A DNA stretch of 64,000 nucleotides from NCBI GenBank assembly GCA_043228905.1, contig JBHGNT010000005.1:21018001-21082000 (forward strand). Direction: 5' to 3'. The stretch is from Azolla caroliniana (lineage: Eukaryota; Polypodiophyta). Both the position numbers and the translations under genes were made by a program. This document shows positions 43,554-55,311 of the stretch, in pieces. Position 1 is the first letter of the stretch. Every line of letters begins with the position of its first letter. The notes beneath the pieces were generated by a model. The model did no database searches, was not told the DNA's origin, and worked only from the letters and a program-made list of their open reading frames with translations.

Positions 43554-44570
43554 ACTTAGCACAAAAGTTTGGTTAATTAAGATGATAGCATTAGAGATTG
43601 GTGTAAATTATGACCATAAATAATAATTAGTGGGAAGATGATAGTTACAAGAAGGTTTGAGTCACTTATCATTAGTCATAAGGTTCATATATTATAAAAA
43701 TAAAAGAAGGTTTGTGTCATTATTTATTTATCCTAAGCTTAATGTGATAATGTGTATCCTCATGGGCAGTCATCGTATATGCAGTTTGGGACGTGCATCT
43801 TCATGATTGTAAATCTTGTCCCACTACTATTTCATTATCATTTAAACATTTGATACTAAACCAATTTTTTAAGCATGTGATCATGTGCACAAAGTCATGG
43901 GGGCCTCCTTTCTTCTTCTCGTTATTTCTAATCTTTCTCAAATCTCTCTCTCTCTCTCTAAAGTTCTTGATCATAGAGAGTCGGTACTCACTTTTATATG
44001 TAGTACGTGAAGATGTTATATTTTTTGTCTCATAGGTTATATTTGACTTTAGAACATAGTAATAAAATCTATCTATTTGTCTATCTCTCTTTGAGAAATG
44101 AAATTTGATCCTCACCATGGATTAGATCCTTTTACATGGAGCAAAGTTGGTCTTCCATGGACATTGACCTATCTATCTCAAACAAGAATCCATGTGGCCA
44201 ACTACTATATGGTGCTCGGAAAATGCTTGTAGCATGTGATTTCTTTAGACCCTATCAAATATGTATTTCTTTTTAGAAGTATATAGTTAGATTTGTAGAA
44301 ATCTAAAAAGTTTGTCAATATTAGTTATGGTAAACTCTTCTTAGGAATCTTTACACTTTGTACCTCAATTCTCTTAAACATTAAAATAGACTATCAAAAC
44401 TTGATCCACAAGGAAACAAGATAAATTGTACTATGTATTAGAATTTGGCACTTTAATCTATCCAATTATAAGTTACAATAATTTTACATCTCAATTACTA
44501 TTTGTAAAACACACATAGTGATTTTTGCGTTAAGATTAGATGCATGATTCAAGAGGATTGTTTGCCATTT
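43554..44570. other. TBL upstream flank; nothing recognised
   Basis: AT-rich DNA with a short CT run near 43945. No TE or gene is supported. Confidence 0.6.
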
Positions 44571-45030
44571 TCAAAGGATTCAACAAGGGGCTCCAATAAA
44601 TTACTTCTAAATTTTTTTACAATTGACTAAGGAAATTCTACTCAATTGAATTGAATGTACATTGAAATGCCTCTTGTAAATATTGTAATTAATTTGACAT
44701 GAATACAATATAGTCTCTTGAATCAAATACCATCTCTTGGTAAAATGTGCTTAAAAAAAACGTACGGGGCCCTTCCCAATCCAATCAATAACAAGCACAA
44801 ATAGCCATGTTCAAAGATTCAACAAGGGCCTCTAATGAAGTACTTTTAACATTTTTTAGATTTGACAGAGAAAATTCTACTCAATTGAATTAAATGCCTC
44901 TTGTAAATATTGTAATTACTTTGATATGAATATGATATAGTCTCTTGAATCAAATATCATCTCTTGGTAAAATGTGGTTAAAAAGACATACAAAGCCCTT
45001 CCCAATCGTATCAATAACAAGCAACAAATG
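44571..45030. repeat. Tandem duplication of about 230-240 bp
   Basis: tcaaaggattcaacaagg (44571) and tcaaagattcaacaaggg (44811) start two copies that share tctcttgaatcaaata and cccttcccaat at matching places. The second copy is shorter by small deletions. Confidence 0.85.
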
Positions 45031-45252
45031 TAAGAGAAACAATATACTAGGACAATGATCATTAAAAATAAGTGCATATACTATTATATGTTCATTAATA
45101 TATAGATCTACTATTAGGAAATGTTTCTGAAAAACACTTTCGAAATGGATGACGATTTTATGCTCTGCGTGGACAACAACGATAAAAAACTTGACAAAAT
45201 TGAAATGCATTAAAGATACTTATTTAAAATAGAAAACCCAACCCTAAAAGGT

Positions 45253-45539
45253 TGTTGGAAGTGTATGTGTAGATAAATGCGGAAGAGTGTATGAAGACCT
45301 ACAAGATAAAATGTGTACAACAAAGAACACTAATATGCAACAAGAAGAGGAAGAAAGATAGACGATGGACACAAATTAAGCTTCAATGGAAGTTCCCTTT
45401 TATTCTCTTCTCTGTAAGTCTTTTCTCTCCAAGACCCTCTTTACAATGTTAGGGTTGGGCTTATATACTCAAGCCCTAACTTAAGAGCATGTTCACACTT
45501 AGGATACAAAGTGGAAGGAGTCAGCCTTTAATGCCAACA
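45253..45539 (-). repeat. Copia-F 3' LTR
   Basis: Minus strand TGTTGGCATTAAAGG to CTTCCAACA (287 bp), with GTATATAAGCC as TATA box near 45465. Inverted ends TGTTGG/CCAACA. Confidence 0.7.
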
Positions 45540-45594
45540 AACTCCTACATAAAAGGGCTACTCTTTCCTATGTATAACTTCAACACGTTTTCCA

Positions 45595-45880
45595 ATGAGC
45601 TTTCTCTCCTCATTTGTTGAAGGAGAGTCCTTGTCTGATAGTCGGATTGACATCGGAAGTAGCGTTGATGATGGCTTCGCGTTCTCCATGTTGAAGCGCT
45701 TCAACACCTTTTGTATGTAGTCGGGTAGCATATCTTTCCAATGAGCTTTCTCTCCTCATCTGTCAAAGGAGAGTCTTTGTCCGATAGTCGAATTGACGTC
45801 GGAAGTAGAGCTGATTATGGCTTCACGTTCTCCACGTTGAAGCGCTTCAACACCTTATGTATGTAGTCGGACTAGGAGAG
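45595..45880. repeat. 146-bp tandem duplication inside the Copia-F RT
   Basis: tttctctcctcatttg (45601) recurs as tttctctcctcatctg (45747). Both copies encode, on the minus strand, RLSDKDSP-type pol sequence, so a piece of pol is duplicated. Confidence 0.8.
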
Positions 45881-47555
45881 TTGGAGGGTCTTTGTTATCT
45901 GATTTCACTCTATCCGCATGCCCACTATGTGTTGGGCTTGCTCAAGTTCCTTCATCGCAAATTTATCATGAAGGCTCCGCTTTAGTTCTCCGATCTCTGA
46001 TCAATTGCTCCCTGCAATAAGCATGTCGTCGACATAAAGGATCAGATAGATCTGGGACTCGTCAACTAGTTGTAGTTGAATTCTCCATCGGTTCCATGCC
46101 CAAGAAATATGCATTTTGTTTGGTCCTTTTGTCTTGGGGTATGAAGGCATAGGCTTCGCATTCAAATATGCGGCGGAGTCTGTTGTAGGTCGGTTGTTTG
46201 CCTGACCATAGTGCCTGTGGCACTTCGAGCTGTACTACGCTCGACGGTGATAGATTTATCAAATAAACGATCGTCTGTAGTGCCTTGGCCAAGAATTCCA
46301 GCTTTAGTCCAGAGTGGTGGAGCATTGTCGTCACTCTCTCTTGGATCGTCCGGTTGATCCGTTCCGTCACGCCATTTTGCATGGGATTATAGGGAACTGT
46401 CTTTTGATGTTGGATCCCTTTGTTGTACAGGTACTACTTGAAGGCTGTTGTGGTATATTTACCTCCATTGTCGGATCAGAGTGTCTTTACTCTATATCCC
46501 AATCGATTCTCTAGTTCGGCTATCCACAAAGTGAAGACCTCGAGCGCTTCATCTTTCGACCTAATCGAGTAGGCCCAAACCTTCCATGTACAGTCATCTA
46601 CAAATGTGGTGAAGTATTGGGAGCCTCCCAGTGACCTTTCGGGCATCAATCCACATATATATGTGTGGACCAGTTCTAGGGGCAGACTTCGGGTCTATTT
46701 CCCATAATGACAATGCTCACAAAAGTCCATCTTTATCTGAAGCTTCAAGATGTAGCCAATCGTCATAAGTCGGTCCAGTCTGACTTGTGGCATATGGCTA
46801 AGTTGGCTATGCCATAGGTTTGAGTCCCAAAATTCGGCTATGTTCACGGCCCCTTCTAAACTGATCGCCATCAACGGATACAAGTTGTTGCGCTTGTATC
46901 TGCAACCAATTTTCATATTCCCTCGACTGATCGTCCATTATGACTCACTAGGGGTCGTTCGGTACTCGTCTTCGGGTAACATTTCGATGTAGACTAAACT
47001 CCTTTTGAGATCAAGTACATGCCGAACTTGGTTCAGGGTGATAGTATTGCCATTCAACAATTCAATGGGGACCTCTCCGATTCCTACGATTGTGCACTCC
47101 TGCCTGTTGCCTAGTCAGATTGTACTATCGGCTCCGGTCGAATAATTCTAAAACCATCGATATTTGGGGTCATGTGAGATGTGGCAATAGAGTCTAGTAG
47201 CCACGTTCGCGCATCTTGTGTGCTATGGAGGACTTCACTAGTCATTGATTACTCTAGGTAGAGGATTTCTCCCGACCGAGCTTTGGCAACATTGATTTGG
47301 TTGCTCGTGGGAGAACGGTTCGAATCGGATTGTCCTTGTGTCCAATCAAATCACCAACCATTCTCCTTTCTCTTTATGGACGAGCAATTAGAAACTTTGT
47401 GACTAGTCTTTCTGCAGTGAGTGCAGAAATCACTTTATCAACTATTCCTCGACTTCAACCATTGTCGGTCTTCCCTCATCCTCAGTCAACTGGTTTTTCG
47501 ACCGGGTCTCTCCAGTTACAGCGTCTATGTGCATGTGTGTGTGCATGTTATGTGT

Positions 47556-47559
<4 letters not shown>

Positions 47560-47617
<58 letters not shown>

Positions 47618-47622
47618 TGTGT
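47560..47622. repeat. GT microsatellite
   Basis: A nearly pure (TG)n run, about 30 units. Confidence 0.98.
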
Positions 47623-48082
47623 ACAAGTCATCAATTTTGATTCTCGATTAAAGAAAATAAACTTTCCTACTTAACCCAATTATCCATTTCCTTTTCTAGA
47701 TTCATTCATTCTGCCTTCTTTAATTCATTCATTCTTAAATTTCACATTCTTTCTTTCTCTCCCTCCCTCCCTCTCTTTTTGTGCATGTAGTTTATTCTCT
47801 TTTTTTTGCAGCCTACACTTTGTCCATTTCTCCTCCTCTCTGTTTTCCTGTCTCATCCATCTTTACTACGGTTCCTCAAACCTACCGCCACTAGGAAGAG
47901 ACCGCAAGGAAAAATCTCATCGCATCCAAGGAAGTTCATTAGAAAGGCCTAGCACAAAGGCGAAAACTGAAGGTAATATGGAATCGGGAAAGAAACGACA
48001 TTCAAGAAGAGTATGTTGAAACCAAAAATATTTCTGGTCAATTATATCACATAAATTTATCACATTTCTTATCAAGAAACAT
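47623..48082. other. Unassigned
   Basis: CT-rich then AT-rich sequence with a short ctccctccctccctc tract. Nothing is recognised. Confidence 0.6.
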
Positions 48083-48705
48083 TGTTATAGTGTGCTTCGT
48101 ACAATATGCGAAATGCGTACAGAGTACCCGATTGAATAAGTATAAAGAAATAGAAAAAATATTAAAATATATGTTACATGCATAGCGCAAGTTTCAAAAC
48201 CTATACCTCCATCTTAACAATTTCAAACCTATACCTTCCTAACACATCATGTGTTAAAAAATAAATTTTGGATGCACAAAATGTTATCCTCACGCATATT
48301 TTCTAGGAAAAAAACTACTCATGCACATTTAGCGTGCATGAACACTATAGTTAGGAAAAGCATAATAGAAAAAAGCTACTCATGCACATCTAATGTGCAT
48401 GAACACTTTAGTTAGAAGAAAAAGCATGAAGTCTATGGTTAGAAAAAGCATGGATTGCTATGTGGTAAGTGATACTTAACCTCTCCCATCACTATATAAG
48501 GATGGGAGCAAAATGTATTGGGTGTTAAATTTTTGGGAATTTATTAGGTGTTCAAAAGGGTTGATTAATATAATACACTATACTCGTGGAATTAACTAGT
48601 TTTCTATATCTCTCTCTTTCTATCTTAAATTTCTCCTCCTCCTAGTCCAAACATTGGTGGTTCTCACTCAACTCACGCAACGATCTAGCGTCAAAAGGCA
48701 CGACA
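48083..48705 (+). repeat. C(+) LTR, 623 bp
   Basis: TGTTATAGTGTGC to GGCACGACA, the reverse complement of the C LTRs at 7376 and 19569. TATA box actatataagg near 48492. A tRNA-like segment lies on the minus strand at about 48240-48180. Flanks (aacat / actta) do not form a clear TSD and no PBS follows. Confidence 0.8.
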
Positions 48706-49184
48706 ACTTATGATTAGAGCACAAAAGGAAAAAAAATCAGGAAACCCTAAAAATGTTCAAAAAACTCTAAATTTTTTCAGCAAACCCCTAAGTGCGCACT
48801 TTGCCCATGCGTTCAAGGTTTGTACATACATACATATATGTATATGTATGGAAATATAATCATAATAATTAAAGGTGAATTGCCATAATCTTCAACCCTC
48901 CCACTCCTATTTTCTTCGTCATAGCACATTCTAATGATTAACGTTTATTACCACTATCGTGATCATTCACCTCAAACCTTTGTATGCCCTATATTATACA
49001 TGGGATTTTCCTTCTAAATCTAACATATTCAGCCTAAAAATAGGCTCCTGTTGTCTTAATATTGTGTAACCCCTCTTTAATACTATGTTGGTATGTTAAT
49101 CTCTTGTTTCAAGTTTAATCTCGTACATTAATCGTTGATCTACTTGTGAAAGCAAGTGGGGAAGGAGAGGAACACATAACATCT

Positions 49185-49990
49185 TTTAGTTCAAGATAGC
49201 TTTCAACTCCTACAAGCGTCCAACTTTGGGCAGCCTTCAACTTTGGGGAGCCTTCGATTGCTACCAACCTTCAACTCTAGGGATATTTTGACTCTAGAGA
49301 GGTTTTGACTCTAGAGCACCTTAGACTCAAAGAATCATTTGACTCTGGGCCTTCGAATCTAGCATGCCTTCAAATCGTATGAGCTTTGGATTGTGAAGAT
49401 CTTTGGATTGTAAAGAGCTTTGAACTTTAATAAGCTTTGGACTCTACCAGCTTTGGAGTTTGAAGAGCTCTTTCGAGTCTAGCGAGTACTCAAGTCTAAG
49501 GAACTTTCGACTCCAACGAGCATTTGACTCTACTGACCATCCGCCCACACTATCTTCGCCCTTGTGTACTCCCTACAAACATTCAACTCCTATGGGTATT
49601 TGACTCCTACAAGCGTCCAACTTTGGGGAGCTTTCAACTCTAAGAGCTATCGACTCTAGAAAGTGTTCAATTCTAGGGAGCTTTCGACTCCTAATAGCCT
49701 TCGACTCTACGGATCTTTTGACACTAGAGAGGTATTGACTATAGAGAACCTTTGACTCTAGTGATCTTTCGACTCTAAAGACGTTTCCACTCTAGAGAGC
49801 TTTCGACTCTAGAGAGGCTTCGAATCCTATGTGCTTTGGACTCTAAAGAGTGTTGGACTCTAACAAACTTTCGAGTATATAGAGCTTTCAGCGCCAAAGA
49901 GCTTTCGAGGCTAGCGAGTGTTCCACTCTAGAGAGCTTTAGACTCCAACAAGCTTTCAACTCTTGTGACTTTCCGACTCCTGAGATCCTT
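49185..49990. repeat. Degenerate minisatellite of gactctagagagctttc-like units
   Basis: About 800 bp is built from variants of a motif of roughly 18-27 bp (ctttcgactctagagag, ctttggactctaaagag, cttcaactctaggga). Unit lengths vary and no long ORF is convincing. It lies in the C(+) internal region; a few similar units occur near 54790-54850. Confidence 0.75.
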
Positions 49991-50089
49991 TGAGTCCCCA
50001 TACATCCATGCCCTCTTATTCCTTGTGTCCTGTTTAGTCCAAGATCATGTGTTCCTACTTAAGTAGCACACACATGTGCATTTATGTGG

Positions 50090-50280
50090 CATAATTTGGT
50101 AAACATGACATTAAAGAGTAGCAAGGGAGGATGACAACGACCCACCAAAGTGCCACACATAATTTCCTAGATTTTCGAGCATCATTTCACTCAACTCTCG
50201 AGGCATGATCAAAGATTGGTGGGGTTGGATAAGATCCTAATGCTCATGATGTGGATCAATGGAAAGGAAAGCCCGATGGC
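50090..50280 (+). pseudogene. C(+) gag fragment
   Basis: The plus-strand frame reads THQSATHNFLDFRASFHSTL, matching the C(-) gag segment THRSATQAFLEFEHRLSRLS near 6930. Nucleotide similarity to C(-) continues to about 50279, where Copia-G begins. Confidence 0.6.
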
Positions 50281-50284
50281 CTCT

Positions 50285-50297
50285 GGCTCTGATACCA
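50285..50297 (-). other. Copia-G PBS (initiator Met-tRNA)
   Basis: Minus strand TGGTATCAGAGCC, a perfect Met-type PBS, two bases after the LTR end (50300). Confidence 0.85.
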
Positions 50298-50299
50298 AC

Positions 50300-50917
50300 T
50301 ATTGGAAACTAAGTCGTCAAGTAAAGCATGTACAACAAAGAACTGTATGCTAATAGACTACAAATTCATGAGAAGAGAAAACTTGCACCAAAAGGAGAGA
50401 GTGAGAGAGAACAACAGAGAGGCCCAACAAGATACAACTGTTATTCAAGAATGGCAGTTACAATAATAGGACATTATACTAATAGACTACAAGTTCATGA
50501 GAAGAGACAGAGAACATAAATGTAACAGAGACAACTTGCACCAAAAGGAGAGAGTGAGAGAGAACAACAGAGAGGCACAACAAGATACAACTATGTTATT
50601 CCAGAATGGCAGTTACAACAATAGAACTGTATGCTAATAGACTACAAGTTCATGAGAAGAGACAGAGAACAGAGATGTAACGGAGACAACTTGCACCAAA
50701 AGGAGAGAGTGAGAGAGAACAACAGAGAGGCACAATAATATACAATTGTATTATTCAAGAATGGCAGTTACAACAACAACGGCAACATCAAGTTCAAACT
50801 TGGTTATATACTAACCAAGTTAGGGCAACTACCCTTTGTGCTATTTACTAAAATAGCCTATACTACTTTGTACAATGGGATAATGTGAATGCATCCATTA
50901 TATCACCATATTCGACA
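50300..50917 (-). repeat. Copia-G LTR flanked by both a polypurine tract and a PBS
   Basis: Minus strand: ATGGGGGAG (50926-50918) then TGTCGAATATGG begins the LTR, which ends CCAATA at 50300. It contains three tandem modules of about 155 bp (50335-50775) around ctaatagactacaagttcatg. RNase H lies upstream, so this is placed as a 3' LTR, yet a PBS follows it as for a 5' LTR. Confidence 0.75.
50335..50775. repeat. Triplicated module of about 155 bp in the Copia-G LTR
   Basis: ctaatagactacaa recurs at about 50349, 50480 and 50634, with agagagtgagagagaacaac and caagaatggcagttacaa (caga- in one copy) in each unit. The first unit is shorter. Confidence 0.9.
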
Positions 50918-51860
50918 CTCCCCCATAATGGGCGTAATATAAAAGAATTTGTAAATGAATAAAGAAGAATATATATATACAACAAAGAGATGATAATATG
51001 TTATACTCCTGAATCGACCGAATTTTGCACTCCCATATACTCCTGAATTGACCGAGCCGAAATCATCTCTGGGCCAAATATCATCGTTGTGCCCAAATCA
51101 ACTAGGTCAAAAGCATAACTACACTCATTTTTGCAACCAAATCAACCAAATTTAGTCACCCAAAAGACACTTCGTCATCCCATCTACAACATTGTCGGCT
51201 ATAAAGATCTTCTCTAAGCTGACCATTCCTTTAATCATGCAATCCTGAACGAAATGATATCAAACTTTGATATTCTTTGAGGCGTTGTGGTGTACCAAAT
51301 TCTTTGTGAAAGCTAATGCCCCTTGACTGTTACTAAAGACGACTTGAGCCGAATTTGGGTCGGCTTGCCGAAATGTGCAGGCTAGTTGACTGAGCCATAG
51401 TGTTTCTTTAGCCGCATCGGACACGACGACATATTCGACTTTGTTCATTGAAGTAGCCATGCAATCCAGGAGTTTTGACCTCCACGAGATAGCTCCATGC
51501 CCGAATTGGAGGAAACATGCAGATGTGGACTTTCAGTTGTCTAGGCAGCCGACAAAGTCCGAGTTGGCATAGCCGACTTAGCTAGAAGTTTTGTTCAGTT
51601 TAAAAAGGATGCCAAGGTCTTGTGTGCCTACTAAATATCTAAAGGCATGCTTCACTACAGTCCAAGTGTGGTCGGTCAAGATTGTGCATGAATCTAATTA
51701 CGACTCCTACCGCATGTGCTATGTATGGTCATGTTGCAACCATAGCATACATTAGAGAGCCAACAATCGGTATATACGGTACCGAATTCATATGATTCCC
51801 CTCTGGACTAAATGTTGGACAGTCTCTCTAAGACAACTAAAGTTGTTTCAATTCCTAGGA
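50918..51860 (-). pseudogene. Copia-G RT end and RNase H
   Basis: Minus frames read VGSLMYAMVATWPYIAHAVG (about 51755-51700), AHAVGVVIRFMHNLDRPHLD and, in the 51460-51260 ORF, ATSMNKVEYVVVSDAAKETL (the STTEAEY region, altered) and VVFSNSQGALAFTKN (DSQSAI region). It runs to the polypurine tract at 50926. Upstream pol is replaced by inverted Gypsy-A LTR pieces. Confidence 0.8.
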
Positions 51861-52096
51861 TTAAAAGTAATCCTTCCTTCTTTACACTATCCTTTAACAG
51901 TCACAGTTTATCCATGTGTATAGAATACTATGGTACAAACTTACCACGAGATAATTTATGTTCATGCCCATAACATAAAAGTAATCCTCCCTTCTTTACA
52001 CTCTCTTTTAACCCTTACACTTTATCCACGTGTATAGAATACTATGGTACAAACTTACCACAGAATAATTTATGGTCATGCCCATAACGTAAATAA
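51861..52096 (-). repeat. Two tandem 5'-ends of Gypsy-A LTR, inverted
   Basis: Two copies, each about 115 bp, of the first part of the Gypsy-A LTR lie head to tail on the minus strand. Their starts read TGTTATGGGC (51975) and CGTTATGGGC (about 52092). They share the gtatagaatactatggtac block. Confidence 0.8.
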
Positions 52097-52319
52097 AGGC
52101 ATATTGTACTACCACAACCAATTTGGTTAAACGCCAAGACTCTAAGTTGTTCATATCCTCGTACTTCCTTTCTTATGATATACCTCCTCTCTCTCTCTCT
52201 CATGATTCTCTCACATTTTCTCTATACTCTTTGTCTCGGAAGCTTGACAAAGAGTGGACAAGTGTTTCGAAGCACCCATTGAGTTCGAAACCTCAAGGAA
52301 TGAAGAAGAAAGCATAATC

Positions 52320-52980
52320 AAAGGTTGCATGATCGAGGAGGAAAAACATTGTGTGATCTATACCATTTAAGAGATAGCCACGAAAAACGATGTCAAGAAG
52401 GAAGGGTTTATGGACAACATGGCAAACATGTTTGGACTTCCTCTTCACTAGCTCTAGAGACCTGGGTAATGGTGAACAAGGACATATCGGTTGCTGGAGA
52501 AAGGGTCATCACTAAAGAGTCGAGCTCAAACCAAATTAAGACCCAAGAGGAGGAAGGGGGTGGCAAGAAAGCGAAGGCCAAAGCCGATGCAAATGACGAT
52601 GAAGCTAAACAAAGCACAATGGTGACTAATCGAACAAGTAGAGGTTCAAGGAATCAAACAAATAGAGGTCATATTGAATTCCATCAGTCCACCTATGCTT
52701 GGAGATTCTAAGAAATGTCATGGAGAAATAACAAGCAACTAAACACTCCCTTGAAGTCTTTGACAAGATGAAGGGTGTTCCTCCAAATGTGATCACAACA
52801 TCCAACTCAAAGGAAGAAACTATCACGAAGATCAAAGGAACAATGGTCAACTCTAATGCAAGAGCATACCACGAAAGAGGGAGAAACAAGAAACATGTAA
52901 TGTGGTCGTCTAAAGACCTAACTGTGAGCATGTACTTTAAGAAGGGTCTACAGGGAGTAGTCAAAGTCAATATTTAGATG
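52320..52980 (+). pseudogene. C(+) gag, 3' part
   Basis: GCMIEEEKHC and IATKNDVKKE in alternating frames match C(-) ACMIEGDKEC and VATKDDIELE. A GGGKKAKAKADANDDE stretch matches the acidic tail (GGGEKTKADADAYDGE). It then degenerates, and 52981-53335 aligns loosely with 5550-5244 of C(-). Confidence 0.6.
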
Positions 52981-53591
52981 GCACAAACGAAGGCAAGAGC
53001 GGATCAACGGAAGAAAGAAGGCCAAAGTGCCTTGACCAAGGGGACGAAAGGAACAAGAGTAGCACGTGCTTAGTGCATGATGGGTTATGCTCAGGAAAAG
53101 CGAACAACACCATGAGAATGGTTCGTGGTCATGTAAGGTAAAACCGAAAGGTTTGGGTGATCAAATGGTGGCCATGGTTCTGGTGGGAAGAATGGACGTG
53201 GTATAAGTTGGAGAAACAAAGATGAACCGACGAGGCGCAAGAAGCAAAGAATACGAAGACTAACAACCTTTGTACCTGCTAATCATCCTCTTTTCATGGT
53301 TCATGACGAAGGATGTGTGGTTTGGTGGGGGTGGATGTCATGATGTGTCATGGCCAAAAGTAGAAAAAGGGAAGGTCCAATCACAATCACAAAAAAGGTA
53401 TGTATATATATTTAAAACTTAGTTCTTAATCATGTCAAAAAAGTGAAAAAGAAAAGGTGAATTTTAAGTATTTTTTTGTTCAATTTAGAAATTTGACGAG
53501 ATATTGGTTGGTTTGGTGGTTTTTTGTATGTAGCAAAGGTAACTATTGCTTAGTTCTATTAGCATTGACGGAAGATCACCGTCAGGGACAG

Positions 53592-53819
53592 AGGGGACTG
53601 GAAGTTCATGTGTAGGGGTAAAATCCAAAGATATACAAAGGAACGCTGAAGGAGCAAAGGTAGCTTTCTAGGTCTCTACAAACAATGGGGTGCAAAAGCT
53701 TGGGGAGGAAACAAGATTAGATATCCTGGCAGTGCATGCCATAACCGATGAGCGTTTGTCCTTGGTCCATGGATTGGGGTCCAACTGACACGATAAACAC
53801 TCTGCCTAGGGATCTATAG
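53592..53819 (+). pseudogene. rrn18: NUMT: decayed mitochondrial small-subunit rRNA fragment
   Basis: Over about 228 bp the sequence follows the plant mitochondrial 18S rRNA around the conserved AGGATTAGATACCCTGGTAG block, here aagattagatatcctggcag (53713). It also keeps agctttctag.tctctac, ccatgccataaccgatgag and aacactctgcctaggga. Many C-to-T and G-to-A changes are present. It matches the mitochondrial rather than plastid version (tagctttctag; ccttggtc). It is not a functional rRNA gene. Confidence 0.75.
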
Positions 53820-53825
53820 TAAAAG

Positions 53826-53890
53826 TAAATAGCCTAGTAGTTAGAGCTATTCACTAGGCTCTAGGGGTGTGCAGAGTTTAATTCTTTTTT
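53826..53890 (+). other. tRNA-like segment (box A and box B)
   Basis: tagcctagtagttagagc resembles box A and gcagagtttaattc resembles box B, about 44 bp apart. No convincing cloverleaf was drawn, so a decayed tRNA or SINE head is the most that can be said. Confidence 0.35.
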
Positions 53891-54849
53891 GTGTGGTGCA
53901 AATGAAGGGGATTTATTCCCGTTTTCTTTTTCAAAGGAAAGGAGGAATATTTTGAAAAAGAAAAAAGGAATATTTGCAATAAATGTTGAAATTAGGTGCC
54001 TCGTTTTTTCTATACAAAAAAAGAAGAGGGCTTATTTCAGGTCCTTCATTTTGGGTTTCAAGAGTGCATCCTTAGGGAATCATCCATTTTGTGGTTTGGG
54101 CTATACCAATTGGGTTTCTTTTTCTTCCTCTTCTCAACATACTTGAGTGACAGATTTCTTCTTCTCTATCTTCTTCATCTTAGCATTTTCGAGGCTTCAA
54201 GGAGAGCACATTGTTTGTTTGAAGGGAGGCCAGAGCTACTCGAGAGCACTACTCCAATTCAAGGCATTGTAACCATCGGAGGCAGTCGATGTCTCAGCAG
54301 CCCAGTTGACTCGCCTATACCCATACCTTGCGACCAATTCTTTCACATTAGTGGATTTAAAGAAGGGGCTAGGCAAACTCACACGCTGGTCATTCGAAAG
54401 GAGGGCAAAGTGGCCCGAGTACACTTCTACGATTCGAGACATCGCAACCTTCGGAGGTAGTCGTGGACTTGGTGACCCACTTGACTCGTACCTTTCACCG
54501 GAAACTTAGCTGACTCCCCAACTTTCCTTTCTGATTAAACTTAGCAGTTATCTTCTAATCGCTCATTCTATCATTTCTCGTTACCACTGTTGTACCTATT
54601 CACTATGAATCTTTTATAAACCCCTATTTTGTAAAGGAAACTTCTTTGGTAATCTAGCATTTTCCACCTACAAAGTAGCCCATTTTGTCTTTAATATTGT
54701 AAGAAAATCCTTCATAATCTGGTGTTCCTAGTGCTAATCGCATATTTTGATCTTAACCTCATGCGCTAATGGTCATTTGACTTGTTGCTCCCTTCAACTT
54801 CTACGAGGCTTCAGCTCTAAAGAGACTTTGAGACTAAAGAGTGTTAGAC
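53891..54849. other. Unassigned, with an imperfect duplication
   Basis: Two related blocks of about 100 bp (about 54221-54330 and 54398-54495) share cggaggcagtcg / cggaggtagtcg and ttgactcg. A 154-codon ORF crosses them but has no recognisable domain and low-complexity start. Confidence 0.5.
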
Positions 54850-55311
54850 TGTTACGGGCATGTCCATATAATATCCGTTGGTGAGAATTTACCGTAGTAT
54901 TCTATACACGTGGATAAACGTGAGGGTTAAACTAGAGTGTAAAGAAGGGGAGGATTACTTTTAATTCTCGGGATTGAGACAACCCATTAGGCCAAGCGTA
55001 AACTTGATTGGGGGCCTTGGGTATCGCTATAAATATGAGGCCTAGTTACCCTCATTTCATCATATCTTTTGACTACGTCGAGACTCTGTTTCATGGTGGT
55101 TCAACTCTTGTAGTGAGCACGCCAGCACCAGGTATGACTGGACTCCATGGCGGTGGTATGGGACGCCGATTGAGGCCCGAGTCCGTTTCGATCCCTTCGC
55201 TCGGGGGTGGTAAGGTGGATCAACACCCTTCTTTCTCTCTCTCCTTTCTCTCTATCTATCTATCATTCTTTTCTCCTTATCATACGCTTACATTACATCA
55301 TATCTCGAATA
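54850..55311 (+). repeat. Gypsy-A copy III 5' LTR
   Basis: TGTTACGGGCATGTCC start, ctataaatatg near 55029, and a weathered end (tctcgaata for cactaaca). Collinear with 15720-16170. Confidence 0.9.

Larger units (their letters stand above)
45253..47470 (-). mobile_element. Copia-F relic, minus strand
   Basis: In minus-strand order: zinc knuckle CTHCRKTSHKVSNC (about 47430-47385), protease-like TWLLDSIATSHMTP (active-site Gly replaced by Ile, about 47210), pre-integrase LWHSQLSHMPQVRLDRL (about 46820), and integrase QNGVTERINRTIQERV (46379). RT follows with LILYVDDMLIAGSN (about 46045) and EQAQHIVGMRIE, then the LTR at 45539-45253. All frames are broken. The 5' LTR was not found. Confidence 0.85.
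48083..53338 (+). mobile_element. C(+): second gag-only element, disrupted by Copia-G
   Basis: The plus-strand C LTR (48083-48705) is followed by internal sequence. Gag homologous to C(-) appears at 50100-50280 and 52320-52980. A purine tract ggtgggggtgga (about 53324-53335) then meets TGTCATGATGTG, the start of a 3' LTR that is soon lost. Copia-G and Gypsy-A LTR fragments lie between the gag parts. As in C(-), no pol is present. Confidence 0.6.

Noticed and set aside
47297-47674. 125-codon ORF with a Cys-Val run
   Set aside because: The Cys-Val part is the GT microsatellite, and the first part is antisense to the Copia-F gag.
48083-48705. Simple solo LTR with TSD
   Set aside because: Flanks aacat and actta do not match, and C gag lies downstream on the same strand, so it was placed as part of a damaged C element.
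53996-54460. 154-codon ORF
   Set aside because: The N-terminus is low-complexity hydrophobic sequence, there is no homologous domain, and it spans an internal duplication with decay.
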